A stretch of DNA of 64,000 nt from Aeromicrobium yanjiei (GTDB taxonomy: Bacteria > Actinomycetota > Actinomycetes > Propionibacteriales > Nocardioidaceae): NCBI RefSeq assembly GCF_009649075.1, contig NZ_CP045737.1, positions 1,054,001 through 1,118,000 on the forward strand, given 5' to 3'. Numbering within the stretch: position 1 is the first letter of the stretch; each line of letters starts with the position of its first letter. Under the pieces are notes generated by a model. The model had not been told where the DNA came from and searched no databases. It was given only the letters and a program-made list of their open reading frames with translations. The position numbers and the translations under genes were made by a program. Positions 1 to 10,544 of the stretch are shown here, one piece after another.

Positions 1-2
1 GG

Positions 3-2165
3 CCCGCGACGACGAAGGCCGGGCCCGGACATCGGCTGCCGACCACCCGTCCCGTTCGTCGCGCATGCCTCGTGGCGGGTTTCGACACGGATGGCGTGGT
101 GGACCCGTCGGTGGTCTCGTTGATCGCCGAGCTCAGTCGTCACGGCGACGTGTTCTACCTGTTCGACGGCTACCTGGACGCCGCCGAACTGGCGAAGGTC
201 GAGGACATCACGGTGGCCAGCTGGGCCATCCGTCACGGCGCCTACGACTTCGGCTCGTACTCGCGCCTGGCCAGCGACCTCGTCGGATGGGACCGACTGG
301 CAACGTACGACGAAGTTGTCCTGGTGAACGACAGCTGCTTCGTGGTGCGTCCTCTGGACGAGGTGTTCGCCACGATGGCTGAGCGGGAGTGTGATTGGTG
401 GGGACTTCAGGCGACCAAGGGCATCGTGGACGCGCCCAGCCTGCCCCCGAACCGAATCACCTCCCCGGTCCCGGTGGACACGGTTCGCAGCGAGCTGCTG
501 GACGGGTTCGAGGACGATCCGGTGTACAACTTCCACCTGGGGTCGTACTTCCTGGCCTTCCGGCGCCCGGTCCTCGAGAGCGCCGAGTTCCGTCGACTGA
601 TCGAGTCAGTCGTTCCTCAGCCCTCGAAGCGGTTGATCGTCCTCAAGTACGAGATCGGCCTCACTCATCTCCTGGTGGGGAGCGGATTCACCTTCGACAC
701 GTTCATGGACCGCGTATACCCGTTCCATCCGATGTTCTCCGATTGGTACTTCACGATGCTGGAGCGGGGCTTCCCGCTGCTCAAAAGGTTCCTGCTCTAT
801 CGCAATCATTACGACGTCCCGGACCTCGCCCGATGGAAGGAGCGTGTGCTGGCTGTCGTCCCCGACGCGGACGTCGATCAAATCGAGCAGACGCTGCTGC
901 GGGCGACGCCGGATGATCAGCTCCAGCGGAGCATGGCGATCAGCGTGGACGACGATGGCCAGGTCGTCGTGCCCGAGGTGGTCTCGGTCGAGGAGTACCG
1001 GCGGCGCAACCGCAAGACGGCGAAGCGCCCCGACTCGTGGGTGTTCGCAGTGGATCGCAGGACCCATCGCCTTCCCGACAACAGCCGGGCGATCTTCGAG
1101 GCGGTGAAGGACGACCCGAGCATCACGAAGATCCTGTTGACCCGCTCCCGTCGACTTGAGCTGTCCGGAGCGAACGTCATCACGGCGCCCTTGCTGAGCC
1201 CGGCCGGCCGCGAGCATCTGCTCAGCTCGGGAACGGTCCTCGTCGAGGAAGCCCCCCGCCCGACTCTCGACGCGCCGGTCCTGGCCAAGCACCAGACCAT
1301 CGTCGTGGTGCGACGGGGACTGCAGCTGGAGAAGTCAGGGCGGACACTCCAGGGGCCGAGACGCATGCCGGCAAGCAGGGGGGCCCGGACGGATCCTCCG
1401 GCACTCGCTCATCCGCTTCCGCCGTCCGTCGTGACGGGGCTGCTGGTCGCGTCCGACCTCGACCAGCTGGCAACTCTTGCCACGCACTGGCCGGCTTCCT
1501 TCGAGCACGGGTGGCGGACAGGAGTACCGGCCCACGACTTCCTGCTCGGCGAGGAAGACGCCCTGCCTGCGGATCTTCATGCCCAGCTCGAGGACGTACG
1601 CCGTCAGCTGCGCGGACGCCGGCTCCTGCTATTCGCCCCGACGCGGCGGGCGAGCGGGACGAGGCGCGCGCCTCATGACTTCTCCAAGTCGGAGATCGAG
1701 TCACTGCAGGTATGGTGCGATCGGCACGACTTCGTGCTGGGACTGCGGGAGGTGGAGAACGACCTCGAGCGTGCCTATTCGACTCAGCTTGGCGGGGTGG
1801 CTCTGGATCTCTCGCCACGCAGGTACCCGTCGGCGCATGCAGTTCTGCGCGCCGCGGGCGTCGTGCTCACGGACTACTCAGGGCTCGCTCTGGACTTCGC
1901 CGCCACAGGCAAGCCGGTCGTGAGCTTCGCCCACGACCTGGAGACGGCCGCCGACTCCCTCCTGTACGACCTGCATCACTTCTTCCCAGGCCCGGTCGCG
2001 GAGACGTTCGAGGCACTCGGCCCGGCGCTCGATCTCGTCGCAGAAGGAATCTCGGCACCGCACCACCGCCGTGTCCGGGACATGCTGATCGATCACCGGG
2101 ACGGACACAACACCGAACGTGTGCTGGAGCGGCTCATGACGCAGGTCGAAGGAGCAGGTCGATGA
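3..2165 (+). CDS. RgpF-like / CDP-glycerol glycerophosphotransferase-like protein, 5' partial, probably inactive C-terminal domain
   Basis: This is the 3' part of a two-domain glycopolymer transferase; the frame is open from base 3, so the start lies outside the window. The GTG at 72 is not the real start, because the residues before it (PVRRACLVAGFD) align with PARRACLFAGFD inside the next gene. The N-terminal half resembles rhamnan-synthesis protein F (family PF05045); the C-terminal half resembles TagF-type CDP-glycerol glycerophosphotransferases (PF04464), ending with the usual DYSG-DFAATGKPVVSFA block. Compared with its downstream paralog, the WHG motif has become RRG (bases 1311-1319) and REH has become REV (1746-1754), so both conserved histidines are lost. 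The domain is therefore likely non-catalytic, or has a changed role. The stop overlaps the next start (ATGA), suggesting translational coupling. Confidence 0.8.
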   Translation, partial: PATTKAGPGHRLPTTRPVRRACLVAGFDTDGVVDPSVVSLIAELSRHGDVFYLFDGYLDAAELAKVEDITVASWAIRHGAYDFGSYSRLASDLVGWDRLATYDEVVLVNDSCFVVRPLDEVFATMAERECDWWGLQATKGIVDAPSLPPNRITSPVPVDTVRSELLDGFEDDPVYNFHLGSYFLAFRRPVLESAEFRRLIESVVPQPSKRLIVLKYEIGLTHLLVGSGFTFDTFMDRVYPFHPMFSDWYFTMLERGFPLLKRFLLYRNHYDVPDLARWKERVLAVVPDADVDQIEQTLLRATPDDQLQRSMAISVDDDGQVVVPEVVSVEEYRRRNRKTAKRPDSWVFAVDRRTHRLPDNSRAIFEAVKDDPSITKILLTRSRRLELSGANVITAPLLSPAGREHLLSSGTVLVEEAPRPTLDAPVLAKHQTIVVVRRGLQLEKSGRTLQGPRRMPASRGARTDPPALAHPLPPSVVTGLLVASDLDQLATLATHWPASFEHGWRTGVPAHDFLLGEEDALPADLHAQLEDVRRQLRGRRLLLFAPTRRASGTRRAPHDFSKSEIESLQVWCDRHDFVLGLREVENDLERAYSTQLGGVALDLSPRRYPSAHAVLRAAGVVLTDYSGLALDFAATGKPVVSFAHDLETAADSLLYDLHHFFPGPVAETFEALGPALDLVAEGISAPHHRRVRDMLIDHRDGHNTERVLERLMTQVEGAGR

Positions 2166-4729
2166 CCACCGACGTCGAGGAGTTCTGGGCGGCCTGGACG
2201 AGACTCGTCGGCGAGTGGGCAGGCCGTGAGTCGGCGGGACCGACGACCGGGGACGTCCTGCTGCGCGCGGCGCTTCGAGATGGATTGCCGGACCTAAGTG
2301 CTCAGCCGTCCGTGGACGTCACGGCGGCCGACCTGCTGGCCTGCGAGATCGCCCTGGTTCGCATGGCCGGGGAGATCGATGACGAGGTCTACCGGCTGGC
2401 CACGCCCGGCCGGCCCCCTCGCAACCTGGACGCCGTCGCCGATTTCTGCCGTCATGGCTGGCGCAACGTTCGCAACCCCCATCCCGGCTTCGACGTCTGG
2501 TGGTACTGGAACGAGTATCTCGATCCTGCGGACGAGCGGCTCAATCCCTACCTGCACTATCTGCTGGTCGGCAGGCGTGCAGGTCTGCGTGGAGTCCCTC
2601 TGCGCACGCACCACGAGCGCCCAGCAGCGCTCCCCGCGAGCCCCCCTGCGCGCAGGGCCTGCCTCTTCGCGGGCTTCGACGTCGACGGAGTCATGGACCC
2701 GTATGTGATCGCCTACGTGCGCGAGCTGAGTCGCTTCGCTGACGTCTACTACTTGGCGGCGTGCCGGATGAACGACGGCGAGCTCGACAAGCTGGACGGC
2801 CTCGTCGCCGGGGCCTGGGCCGTGCCTCACGACCGCTACGACTTCGGGTCCTACTCGATGCTGGCCAAGGACCTGGTCGGGTGGGACGCCCTCGAGGAGT
2901 ATGACGAGGTGCTGCTGGTCAACGACAGCTGCTATCTGCTCCGACCACTCGACGACATGTTCGCCTCGATGGCGAGCCGGGAGTGCGACTGGTGGGGGGT
3001 GCAGCTCACCTCGCGATGGTTCGACGGGGCGGGAGACAGCCGCGCACCGATCCCGATCGAGCAGGTGCGCGAACAGATGCCGAGGACCGTCATGCACCCT
3101 GACGAGTACCCGCACGTCGGATCGTACTTCCTGGCGTTCCGCAAGCCCGTCGTCAGCGACCTCGGCTGGCGCAAGAGGCTCGAGAACGTCCAGCCGCAGA
3201 GGACCAAGATCCGGATCGTCTACAAGTACGAGACCGGCACCACGCAGTACCTCGTGGGGCAGGGCTATCACTTCGACACGTTCGTGGACGCGTTGCACCC
3301 TTATCACCCGATGTACAGCGCGGGAACGTTCGATCGCATCGCCGAGGGCCTGCCGCTTCTCAAGCGGCAGCTGATCTGGGAGAACCCCTACTCAGTCCCG
3401 GACATGCGTGACTGGAAGGACCGCGTGCTTGCCGCGGCGCCGACGGCGGACGTCGAGACGATGGAACGCAATCTCCTGCGGGTGGCCCCGGACGACAGGC
3501 TGCACCGTAGCTTCTCGATCGTGACCCGGGAGGACGGCACAGTCGAGCGACCGGCACCCTTGAACGACAAGCGATTCCGCGTGGCCGACAACCGGACGCC
3601 GACGTTCGACCACTGGTGGGCGTTCCCGGTGTGCGCCTACGACCACACGCTGGCCGGCAACGAGCGCGCATTGTTCGAGCAGGTGCGCAACGACCCCTCG
3701 ATCAAGAAGATCATCCTGACCAGGTCCCGACGGATCGAGCTGACAGGTGAGAACGTCGTGACGTTTCCGATCGACAGTCCGGAGGGACAGCACCACCTCT
3801 TGCGCTCGGGGCAGATCTTCGTCAAGCACGGTCCTGCGATCAACCTTCCGAACCCCGTCGACACGACGACGCACAATGTCATCAACCTCTGGCACGGCAT
3901 CCCGCTCAAGCGGTTCGGCCTGGCGTCGGCCCGCGTCAGCGACCGCCTGCGGGAGGTGATGATTCGCAATCACAGTGGTTCGCGCGCGGTGATCACATCG
4001 AGCCGTATGGACACGTTGGCCATGTCGGCGGCATTCTTCCCTGCGTCGTATCCCGACATGTGGCCCACCGGCCTGCCTCGCAACGACTTCATCCTGCGGG
4101 AGGAGGAACGGCTGCCAAATGACCTGCGGGAGGCGCTCGAGCGGCTCCGTGAGGAGCTGGCGGGACGGCGTCTCGTCCTGTTCCTTCCCACGTTCCGCGA
4201 CGGGCAGGGGGAGTCGCAGTACCACTTCGACGAGTCCGAGCTCACCTGGCTCGAGGAGTGGGCGGAGCGCCAGCATGCGGTGATCGGCGTCCGGGAGCAC
4301 ATGGCCGATCGTGCCCGAACCTACTCGTGGGCGCTGCTGCCGCTTGGAGCGATCGACCTGTCGTCACGTCGGTACCCGGACCTTGAGATCATCTACCGCG
4401 TCGCGGACGCCCTGATCAGTGACTACTCGAGCTGCCTCGTGGACTTCCTCATGACGGGCAAGCCGATCATGAGCTTCGCGTACGACTACGACCGCTACAG
4501 CTCATCCGAACGCGGTCTGTTCCATGAGCTCGACCGGGTGCTGCCGAGCCCGGTGTGCCGGACGTTCAAGGACCTCGCCACAGCCCTCGACGCTGCCTTC
4601 GAGCCGCGGTCCAGCGAGGAGCTGGAGGAGTACGACTGGAAGCGGCGGATCTTCTTCGATCATCTTGACGACGAGGCGTCGCGGCGGGTGGTGCAGAAGG
4701 TCAAGGCGCTGTATCTCCACGACGACTGA
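2162..4729 (+). CDS. RgpF-like / CDP-glycerol glycerophosphotransferase family protein (855 aa)
   Basis: Predicted membrane-associated transferase for a wall or capsular glycopolymer that moves polyol phosphate from a CDP-activated donor. Residues 1-155 end in an NPYLHYLLVGRRAG segment, like the NPL-HYL-G-EGR block found before many glycosyltransferase domains. Residues about 160-340 are RgpF-like (GFDVDGVMDP, LVNDSC, ECDWWG). Residues about 500-850 are a CDP-glycerol glycerophosphotransferase domain with an intact NLWHGIPLKR motif (His578), REH (His713) and SDYSS followed by DFLMTGKPIMSF. The start ATG overlaps the upstream stop; longer in-frame starts would run into the previous gene. It is about 40-50% similar by eye to the upstream partial gene, so this is a tandem duplication. 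The donor could be CDP-ribitol or CDP-glycerol; a CDP-ribitol synthase fusion is encoded at 31801. Confidence 0.85.
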   Translation: MTTDVEEFWAAWTRLVGEWAGRESAGPTTGDVLLRAALRDGLPDLSAQPSVDVTAADLLACEIALVRMAGEIDDEVYRLATPGRPPRNLDAVADFCRHGWRNVRNPHPGFDVWWYWNEYLDPADERLNPYLHYLLVGRRAGLRGVPLRTHHERPAALPASPPARRACLFAGFDVDGVMDPYVIAYVRELSRFADVYYLAACRMNDGELDKLDGLVAGAWAVPHDRYDFGSYSMLAKDLVGWDALEEYDEVLLVNDSCYLLRPLDDMFASMASRECDWWGVQLTSRWFDGAGDSRAPIPIEQVREQMPRTVMHPDEYPHVGSYFLAFRKPVVSDLGWRKRLENVQPQRTKIRIVYKYETGTTQYLVGQGYHFDTFVDALHPYHPMYSAGTFDRIAEGLPLLKRQLIWENPYSVPDMRDWKDRVLAAAPTADVETMERNLLRVAPDDRLHRSFSIVTREDGTVERPAPLNDKRFRVADNRTPTFDHWWAFPVCAYDHTLAGNERALFEQVRNDPSIKKIILTRSRRIELTGENVVTFPIDSPEGQHHLLRSGQIFVKHGPAINLPNPVDTTTHNVINLWHGIPLKRFGLASARVSDRLREVMIRNHSGSRAVITSSRMDTLAMSAAFFPASYPDMWPTGLPRNDFILREEERLPNDLREALERLREELAGRRLVLFLPTFRDGQGESQYHFDESELTWLEEWAERQHAVIGVREHMADRARTYSWALLPLGAIDLSSRRYPDLEIIYRVADALISDYSSCLVDFLMTGKPIMSFAYDYDRYSSSERGLFHELDRVLPSPVCRTFKDLATALDAAFEPRSSEELEEYDWKRRIFFDHLDDEASRRVVQKVKALYLHDD

Positions 4730-4905
4730 CGCCTGGCGTCGCGGGGCGTGAGCGTGTCGACGAGATGTCCATTCGCTGAACAGTGCGTGAGCCTCTCGCT
4801 TGGTGTGCTGGAGATCACGTAGCATGATCGAGTCCCAGCCCCACCGCCGAGGATGCGTGCACCATCGCCATCAAGGACCGTCTACCGCCCGAGCCACGCC
4901 GCCGC

Positions 4906-5895
4906 ATGGGGCGCATCAAGCGCGCCGTTCTCGATCAGCCCGAGCCGCGCCCTCGTCCGGCCAAGAAGAAGAAGGCGCCGAAGCCCGCACCGAAGGTCCC
5001 CGCCGGCGTCGCGGACCCCAAGCCGACCCTCACGCGCCTCGAGCTGCGCCGCCAGTCGGTCCTGGCAGGACAGGGTGAGAACCCCTCGATCCTCGAGATA
5101 GGCCCGGCGCACAACCCGATCCTGCCGCGGCGCGAGGGCTACGACACGCGCAACGTGGACTACCTCGACCGAGCCGGCCTGATCGACAAGTACAAGGACT
5201 TCTCGCAGTACTCTCCCGACGACATCGAGGACGTCGACTACGTGCTGCCCCCGGGCGCCAAGATGTCCGAGGAGATCCCCGACCGCTTCGACGTCGTCCT
5301 CGCCTCGCACGTGCTGGAGCACACGACCTCGTTGATCGACTTCCTCGACGAGTGCGCGCGGCTGACCAAGCCCGAGGGCGTCGTCGCGCTCGTGGTCCCC
5401 GATCACCGCTTCTGCTTCGACCGGTTCCGTCCACGGACGTCGCTGGGCGCGATCATCGACGCCTCACTCGACCCCAAGGGCGTGCACTCCGTCGGCACCA
5501 TGACCGAGTTCATGATGAACGCCGTGCGACACCGCAAGTCGACGTCGTGGGCGCCGGGACACCGGGGCGACTACGACTTCCTGCACGGCCTCGACGCCGC
5601 GAAGGCAAAGGCCGAGGAGGCGAAGGGCGAGACCTACATCGACGTGCACCACTGGATCTTCTCCCCGAACCACCTGCGCCTGCTGCTGAGCGATCTGCAC
5701 GACCTGGGCTACCTGGGCCTTCGCGAGTGGTCGTTCCACCCGACGGTCGGTCACGAGTTCTTCCTCAACCTCAGCCCGGCCGGCGACGGTCCGGGCATCG
5801 CCCGCGAGGAGCTCCTGATGCTGGCGGACGCCGAGCAGCGTGATCTGGACGTGCCCACGTTCGCCCAGCGCGAGCCGGCCGAGGCCCAGTCGTAG
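4906..5895 (+). CDS. class I SAM-dependent methyltransferase (329 aa)
   Basis: A methyltransferase domain spans about residues 60-190: the SAM-binding ILEIGPAHNP motif (a variant of the usual G-x-G loop), an acidic DYLDRAG strand, and DVVLASHVLEHT, the typical post-II motif of Methyltransf_11/23 proteins. The first 40 residues are basic and Pro/Lys-rich (PAKKKKAPKPAPK), probably a flexible or surface-binding tail. The stop codon directly abuts the next start, so it is co-transcribed with the glycosyltransferase. Its position after glycopolymer transferases suggests methylation of a sugar or polymer end, but the substrate cannot be read from sequence. A TAGCAT hexamer at 4820-4825 may be its promoter; the 4730-4905 gap shows nothing else. 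Confidence 0.8.
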   Translation: MGRIKRAVLDQPEPRPRPAKKKKAPKPAPKVPAGVADPKPTLTRLELRRQSVLAGQGENPSILEIGPAHNPILPRREGYDTRNVDYLDRAGLIDKYKDFSQYSPDDIEDVDYVLPPGAKMSEEIPDRFDVVLASHVLEHTTSLIDFLDECARLTKPEGVVALVVPDHRFCFDRFRPRTSLGAIIDASLDPKGVHSVGTMTEFMMNAVRHRKSTSWAPGHRGDYDFLHGLDAAKAKAEEAKGETYIDVHHWIFSPNHLRLLLSDLHDLGYLGLREWSFHPTVGHEFFLNLSPAGDGPGIAREELLMLADAEQRDLDVPTFAQREPAEAQS

Positions 5896-7077
5896 ATGGC
5901 CGACATGACGCACGGTGGTGCCGGTCCGCAGGTGAAGATCGTCGCCACGCTGATGGTGAGGGACGAGGTCGACATCATCGCGGCGATGGTGGAGCACCAC
6001 CTCGCGCAGGGGATCGACCTGATCATCGCGACGGACAACGGCTCCGTCGACGGCACCCGCGAGGTGCTGGCCGAGTACGCCGAGCGAGGCGTGGTCGAGC
6101 TGCACGACTACCTCGTCCACGACAAGAACCAGACCGGCGTGGTCTCCTCGATGGCCTCCCGCGCGTACACCGAGCACGGGGCCGACTGGGTGATCAACGT
6201 CGACGCTGACGAGTTCTTCGTCCCGGTCGACCGCTCGTCGACCGTCCGCGACGTGCTCGCCCGCGTGCCGCGCGAGCTCGGCTCGTTCTCGGTCCCGGTC
6301 ACCAACCTGACGGGCCGGCCGGCTCCTGACGGTGCCGGCATCCTGCGCCTCACGTGGCGCGACGAGCGTGAGGAGTCGACCCTCATGGAGACCGTCGCGC
6401 TCCACGCCCACCCGACGTCGGTCGTGGTGCACGTGGGCCAGGCGGACGTCGTCGTGCAGCAGGGCAATCACGGCGTCAGCATCCCCAGCACGGGCCAGCC
6501 CGATCCCTCGCTCGGCCTGGAGGTGCTGCACGTGCCGTGGCGGTCCTTCCGGCAGTACGGCAGCAAGGTCCAGAACACCGGCGAGTCGTACGAGGCGAAC
6601 CCGGGCCTGCGGCCGAGTCCCCGGCACCACGGCATGCGCGACTTCCGGTTCCTGCGGGCAGGGGTCCTCGAGGACCTCTACATCGTTCGCCACCGCCTCG
6701 CGGACGACGAGCCCGGCTTCCGCGAGGAGCGCCTGCTGGCCGACTCGCTGACCGACCTGCTCGCGTCGGGACGGGCGGTCCTGCCCGAGCGGCTCCGCCC
6801 CCTGCTGGTGCAGGACGAGCCCGGATACGACCCCGAACGGGTCGAGGCGGCCCGCTCGGTCGCAGCGATCGTCGTGCCGCTGGAGCTGGAGCACCTGACG
6901 GCCAGCGAGGCGTGGCGCGACGCGTTCCGCAAGGAGCAGTCGCGCGTCAAGCGGCTGCGGCGCCAGGTGAAGACCCTCGAGAGCGACGCGTCGGCGAAGA
7001 CTGCCGCCACGCCGCCCTCGAGTGCCCTGCGGCGGCTGAAGCGGCGTGTCGGGCGGCGGTTGACCGCCCGCGGGTGA
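5896..7077 (+). CDS. glycosyltransferase family 2-like protein (393 aa)
   Basis: GT-A fold transferase of the Glyco_tranf_2_4 type (PF13704). Near the N-terminus are the IVATLMVRDEVDII start strand, TDNGSVDGT and the metal-binding WVINVDADEFF (DxD) motif. Residues about 335-393 form a basic, probably coiled tail. The start codon follows the upstream stop with no gap, and an earlier start would lie inside the methyltransferase gene. It completes the first glycopolymer group; the sugar donor is unknown. No signal peptide or membrane segment is visible, so it is probably cytoplasmic or peripheral to the membrane. Confidence 0.83.
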   Translation: MADMTHGGAGPQVKIVATLMVRDEVDIIAAMVEHHLAQGIDLIIATDNGSVDGTREVLAEYAERGVVELHDYLVHDKNQTGVVSSMASRAYTEHGADWVINVDADEFFVPVDRSSTVRDVLARVPRELGSFSVPVTNLTGRPAPDGAGILRLTWRDEREESTLMETVALHAHPTSVVVHVGQADVVVQQGNHGVSIPSTGQPDPSLGLEVLHVPWRSFRQYGSKVQNTGESYEANPGLRPSPRHHGMRDFRFLRAGVLEDLYIVRHRLADDEPGFREERLLADSLTDLLASGRAVLPERLRPLLVQDEPGYDPERVEAARSVAAIVVPLELEHLTASEAWRDAFRKEQSRVKRLRRQVKTLESDASAKTAATPPSSALRRLKRRVGRRLTARG

Positions 7078-7123
7078 CGGACCTGCACGAGGCGCAGGTT
7101 TTCGTGCGCGTGCGTCGAGCGCC

Positions 7124-7129
7124 TACCCT
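7124..7129 (+). promoter_or_regulatory. -10 hexamer TACCCT of a leaderless promoter for the radical SAM gene
   Basis: TACCCT ends six bases before the ATG at 7136. With normal -10 to start spacing, transcription begins at the A of the ATG. The GAGGA just before the ATG could act as a ribosome site only if transcription starts further upstream. Confidence 0.55.
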
Positions 7130-7135
7130 TGAGGA

Positions 7136-9067
<1,932 letters not shown>

Positions 9068-9172
9068 GCAACGACCATGTCGTCTCGCGTCGTGCAGGCC
9101 GGCGCTGTGTAGGCTCTGCCTGCGCTGCGAATGGTCCGCTGTGCGCATCCCCGCACTCGGAGGAACAGGTTG

Positions 9173-10195
9173 ATGACGAAGGTGAACAAGGGCCGTGCCC
9201 TGCTGCTGGTGATCGCTGCGGGAGCGCTGCTCGGGCTGGTGGCGGCGGTCGCGTCGTGGCACGACGTGGCCATCGCGTCCTTCGGGCTCACGGGCGTCGT
9301 GGCCTTCGCGTGGATCGCCCTGTGGGCGCGCTCGGTCACCCGATCCGTGGCGCGTCTGCAGAAGAAGGTCAACGCGACCGCGTCCGCGACGAAGAAGCTG
9401 CCGGCTGCGGGCGACGTCACCGAGCTCGCTGACGCGGTGGCACAGGTCCGGGCCGCTGTCGACCGGATCGAGCGGACGCAGACCCACCAGCTGCCCGCGA
9501 CACAACGACTGCTGACCGAGGTGCGCGAGATCGTGGTCTCGGTGCAGCGCATCCCGAGCTCGACCGTCGAGCTCGAGCGGCTGTACGACCGGATCGTCGA
9601 CCACGACCGCCTGATGCCCGAGCTGGGCAACTGGGCCCTGTCGCCGCGGACCGTGGCCTGGGTCGCCGAGCACATCGCGACCACGCCGATCGACACGATC
9701 GTCGAGTGCGGCTCCGGCAGCTCGACGGTGTGGTGGGCCACGGCCCTCGAACGGCGTGGTGGACCGGGGCAGATCGTGTCGCTCGAGTCCAGCGCCGAGT
9801 ACGCCGAGATCACCCGCGGCCGGATCGCGGCGCTGGGCCTGTCCCACCGTGCCGAGGTCATCCACGCGCCGCTCGTGGACCTGGCACTGCCGGGCCGGGA
9901 CCCGCACCCCTGGTACGACCTGTCGGTGCTGCCGGCCGACCTCACCCGGATCGACCTGCTCTTCGTGGACGGTCCCGTGGGCGCGATCGCGCCGCAGGTG
10001 CGCTACCCGGGCTTCCCGATGCTGGCCGACCGTCTGCCCGCAGGTGCCCTGGTGATCCTCGACGACACCCCGCGTCCGGAGGAGACCGAGATCGCCGAGC
10101 GCTGGATGCGTGAGCGTCCTGCGGGTCGCCGCCTGACGATCGCGGAGCAGCTGGACCGTTCGATCGTCTTCCGGGTCGACGTCGACGCCGAGTGA
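9173..10195 (+). CDS. membrane-tethered class I methyltransferase (340 aa)
   Basis: Two hydrophobic segments (residues about 8-27 and 31-50) are followed by a helical, probably coiled-coil stretch (about 55-115) and a Methyltransf_24-like SAM domain: IVECGSGSSTVWWA for SAM binding, IVSLESS for the acidic strand, and IDLLFVDGPVG. The protein is probably anchored in the membrane with the catalytic domain in the cytoplasm. The start ATG is chosen because GGAGGA at 9159-9164 lies nine bases upstream; an earlier in-frame start at 9131 has no ribosome site. A TAGGCT hexamer at 9110-9115 is a likely -10. The gene separates the TIGR03960 and TIGR03936 genes that are usually neighbours. Substrate unknown. 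Confidence 0.78.
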   Translation: MTKVNKGRALLLVIAAGALLGLVAAVASWHDVAIASFGLTGVVAFAWIALWARSVTRSVARLQKKVNATASATKKLPAAGDVTELADAVAQVRAAVDRIERTQTHQLPATQRLLTEVREIVVSVQRIPSSTVELERLYDRIVDHDRLMPELGNWALSPRTVAWVAEHIATTPIDTIVECGSGSSTVWWATALERRGGPGQIVSLESSAEYAEITRGRIAALGLSHRAEVIHAPLVDLALPGRDPHPWYDLSVLPADLTRIDLLFVDGPVGAIAPQVRYPGFPMLADRLPAGALVILDDTPRPEETEIAERWMRERPAGRRLTIAEQLDRSIVFRVDVDAE

Positions 10196-10342
10196 GGGCC
10201 TGCGGCCGATGGAGGGCCTGAGGTAGGGAGCGCGCGTCTGAGGTAGCGGTCCGCGGGGAAGTTACGGCATTCGCCCGATGTGGCGCAGGTGCCTCAGCGA
10301 CGACTGTGGGTGATGTCGAACAACCCCGAAAGGACCGACATC

Positions 10343-10540
10343 ATGTTCACCGAATACACCGCCCAGGTCGCCGTCCAGCAGCGCGAGCGCGAGCTCACCG
10401 AACGTCTCGAGCGTCGACGCGTCGAGGCTGAGCGCGCCGTGGCCGAGCACGGTGGGGAGCGCCTCGCCTTCGTCGCCTACCTCGCACGCCAGAGTCGCGC
10501 CGCCCGGTCCGTCGGCAGCCGTCCCAAGGCCGTCGGCTGA
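10343..10540 (+). CDS. small hypothetical helical protein (65 aa)
   Basis: Not recognised. The product is almost entirely helix-forming, with a charged Arg/Glu-rich centre (about residues 12-35, QRERELTERLERRRVEAERA), and ends in a basic tail; no membrane segment. The ATG at 10343 is preferred over an in-frame GTG at 10280 because GAAAGGA lies eight bases upstream. It ends four bases before the convergent MFS gene. A 147-bp region upstream contains a short direct repeat, CTGAGGTAG, twice, but no clear promoter. It could be a nucleic-acid-associated or regulatory small protein; there is no direct evidence. Confidence 0.6.
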   Translation: MFTEYTAQVAVQQRERELTERLERRRVEAERAVAEHGGERLAFVAYLARQSRAARSVGSRPKAVG

Positions 10541-10544
10541 GCGG

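Noticed and set aside
72-74. GTG at 72 as the start of the first gene
   Set aside because: The frame is open to the window edge, and the residues before 72 align with the interior of the paralog at 2162, so the true start is upstream of the window.
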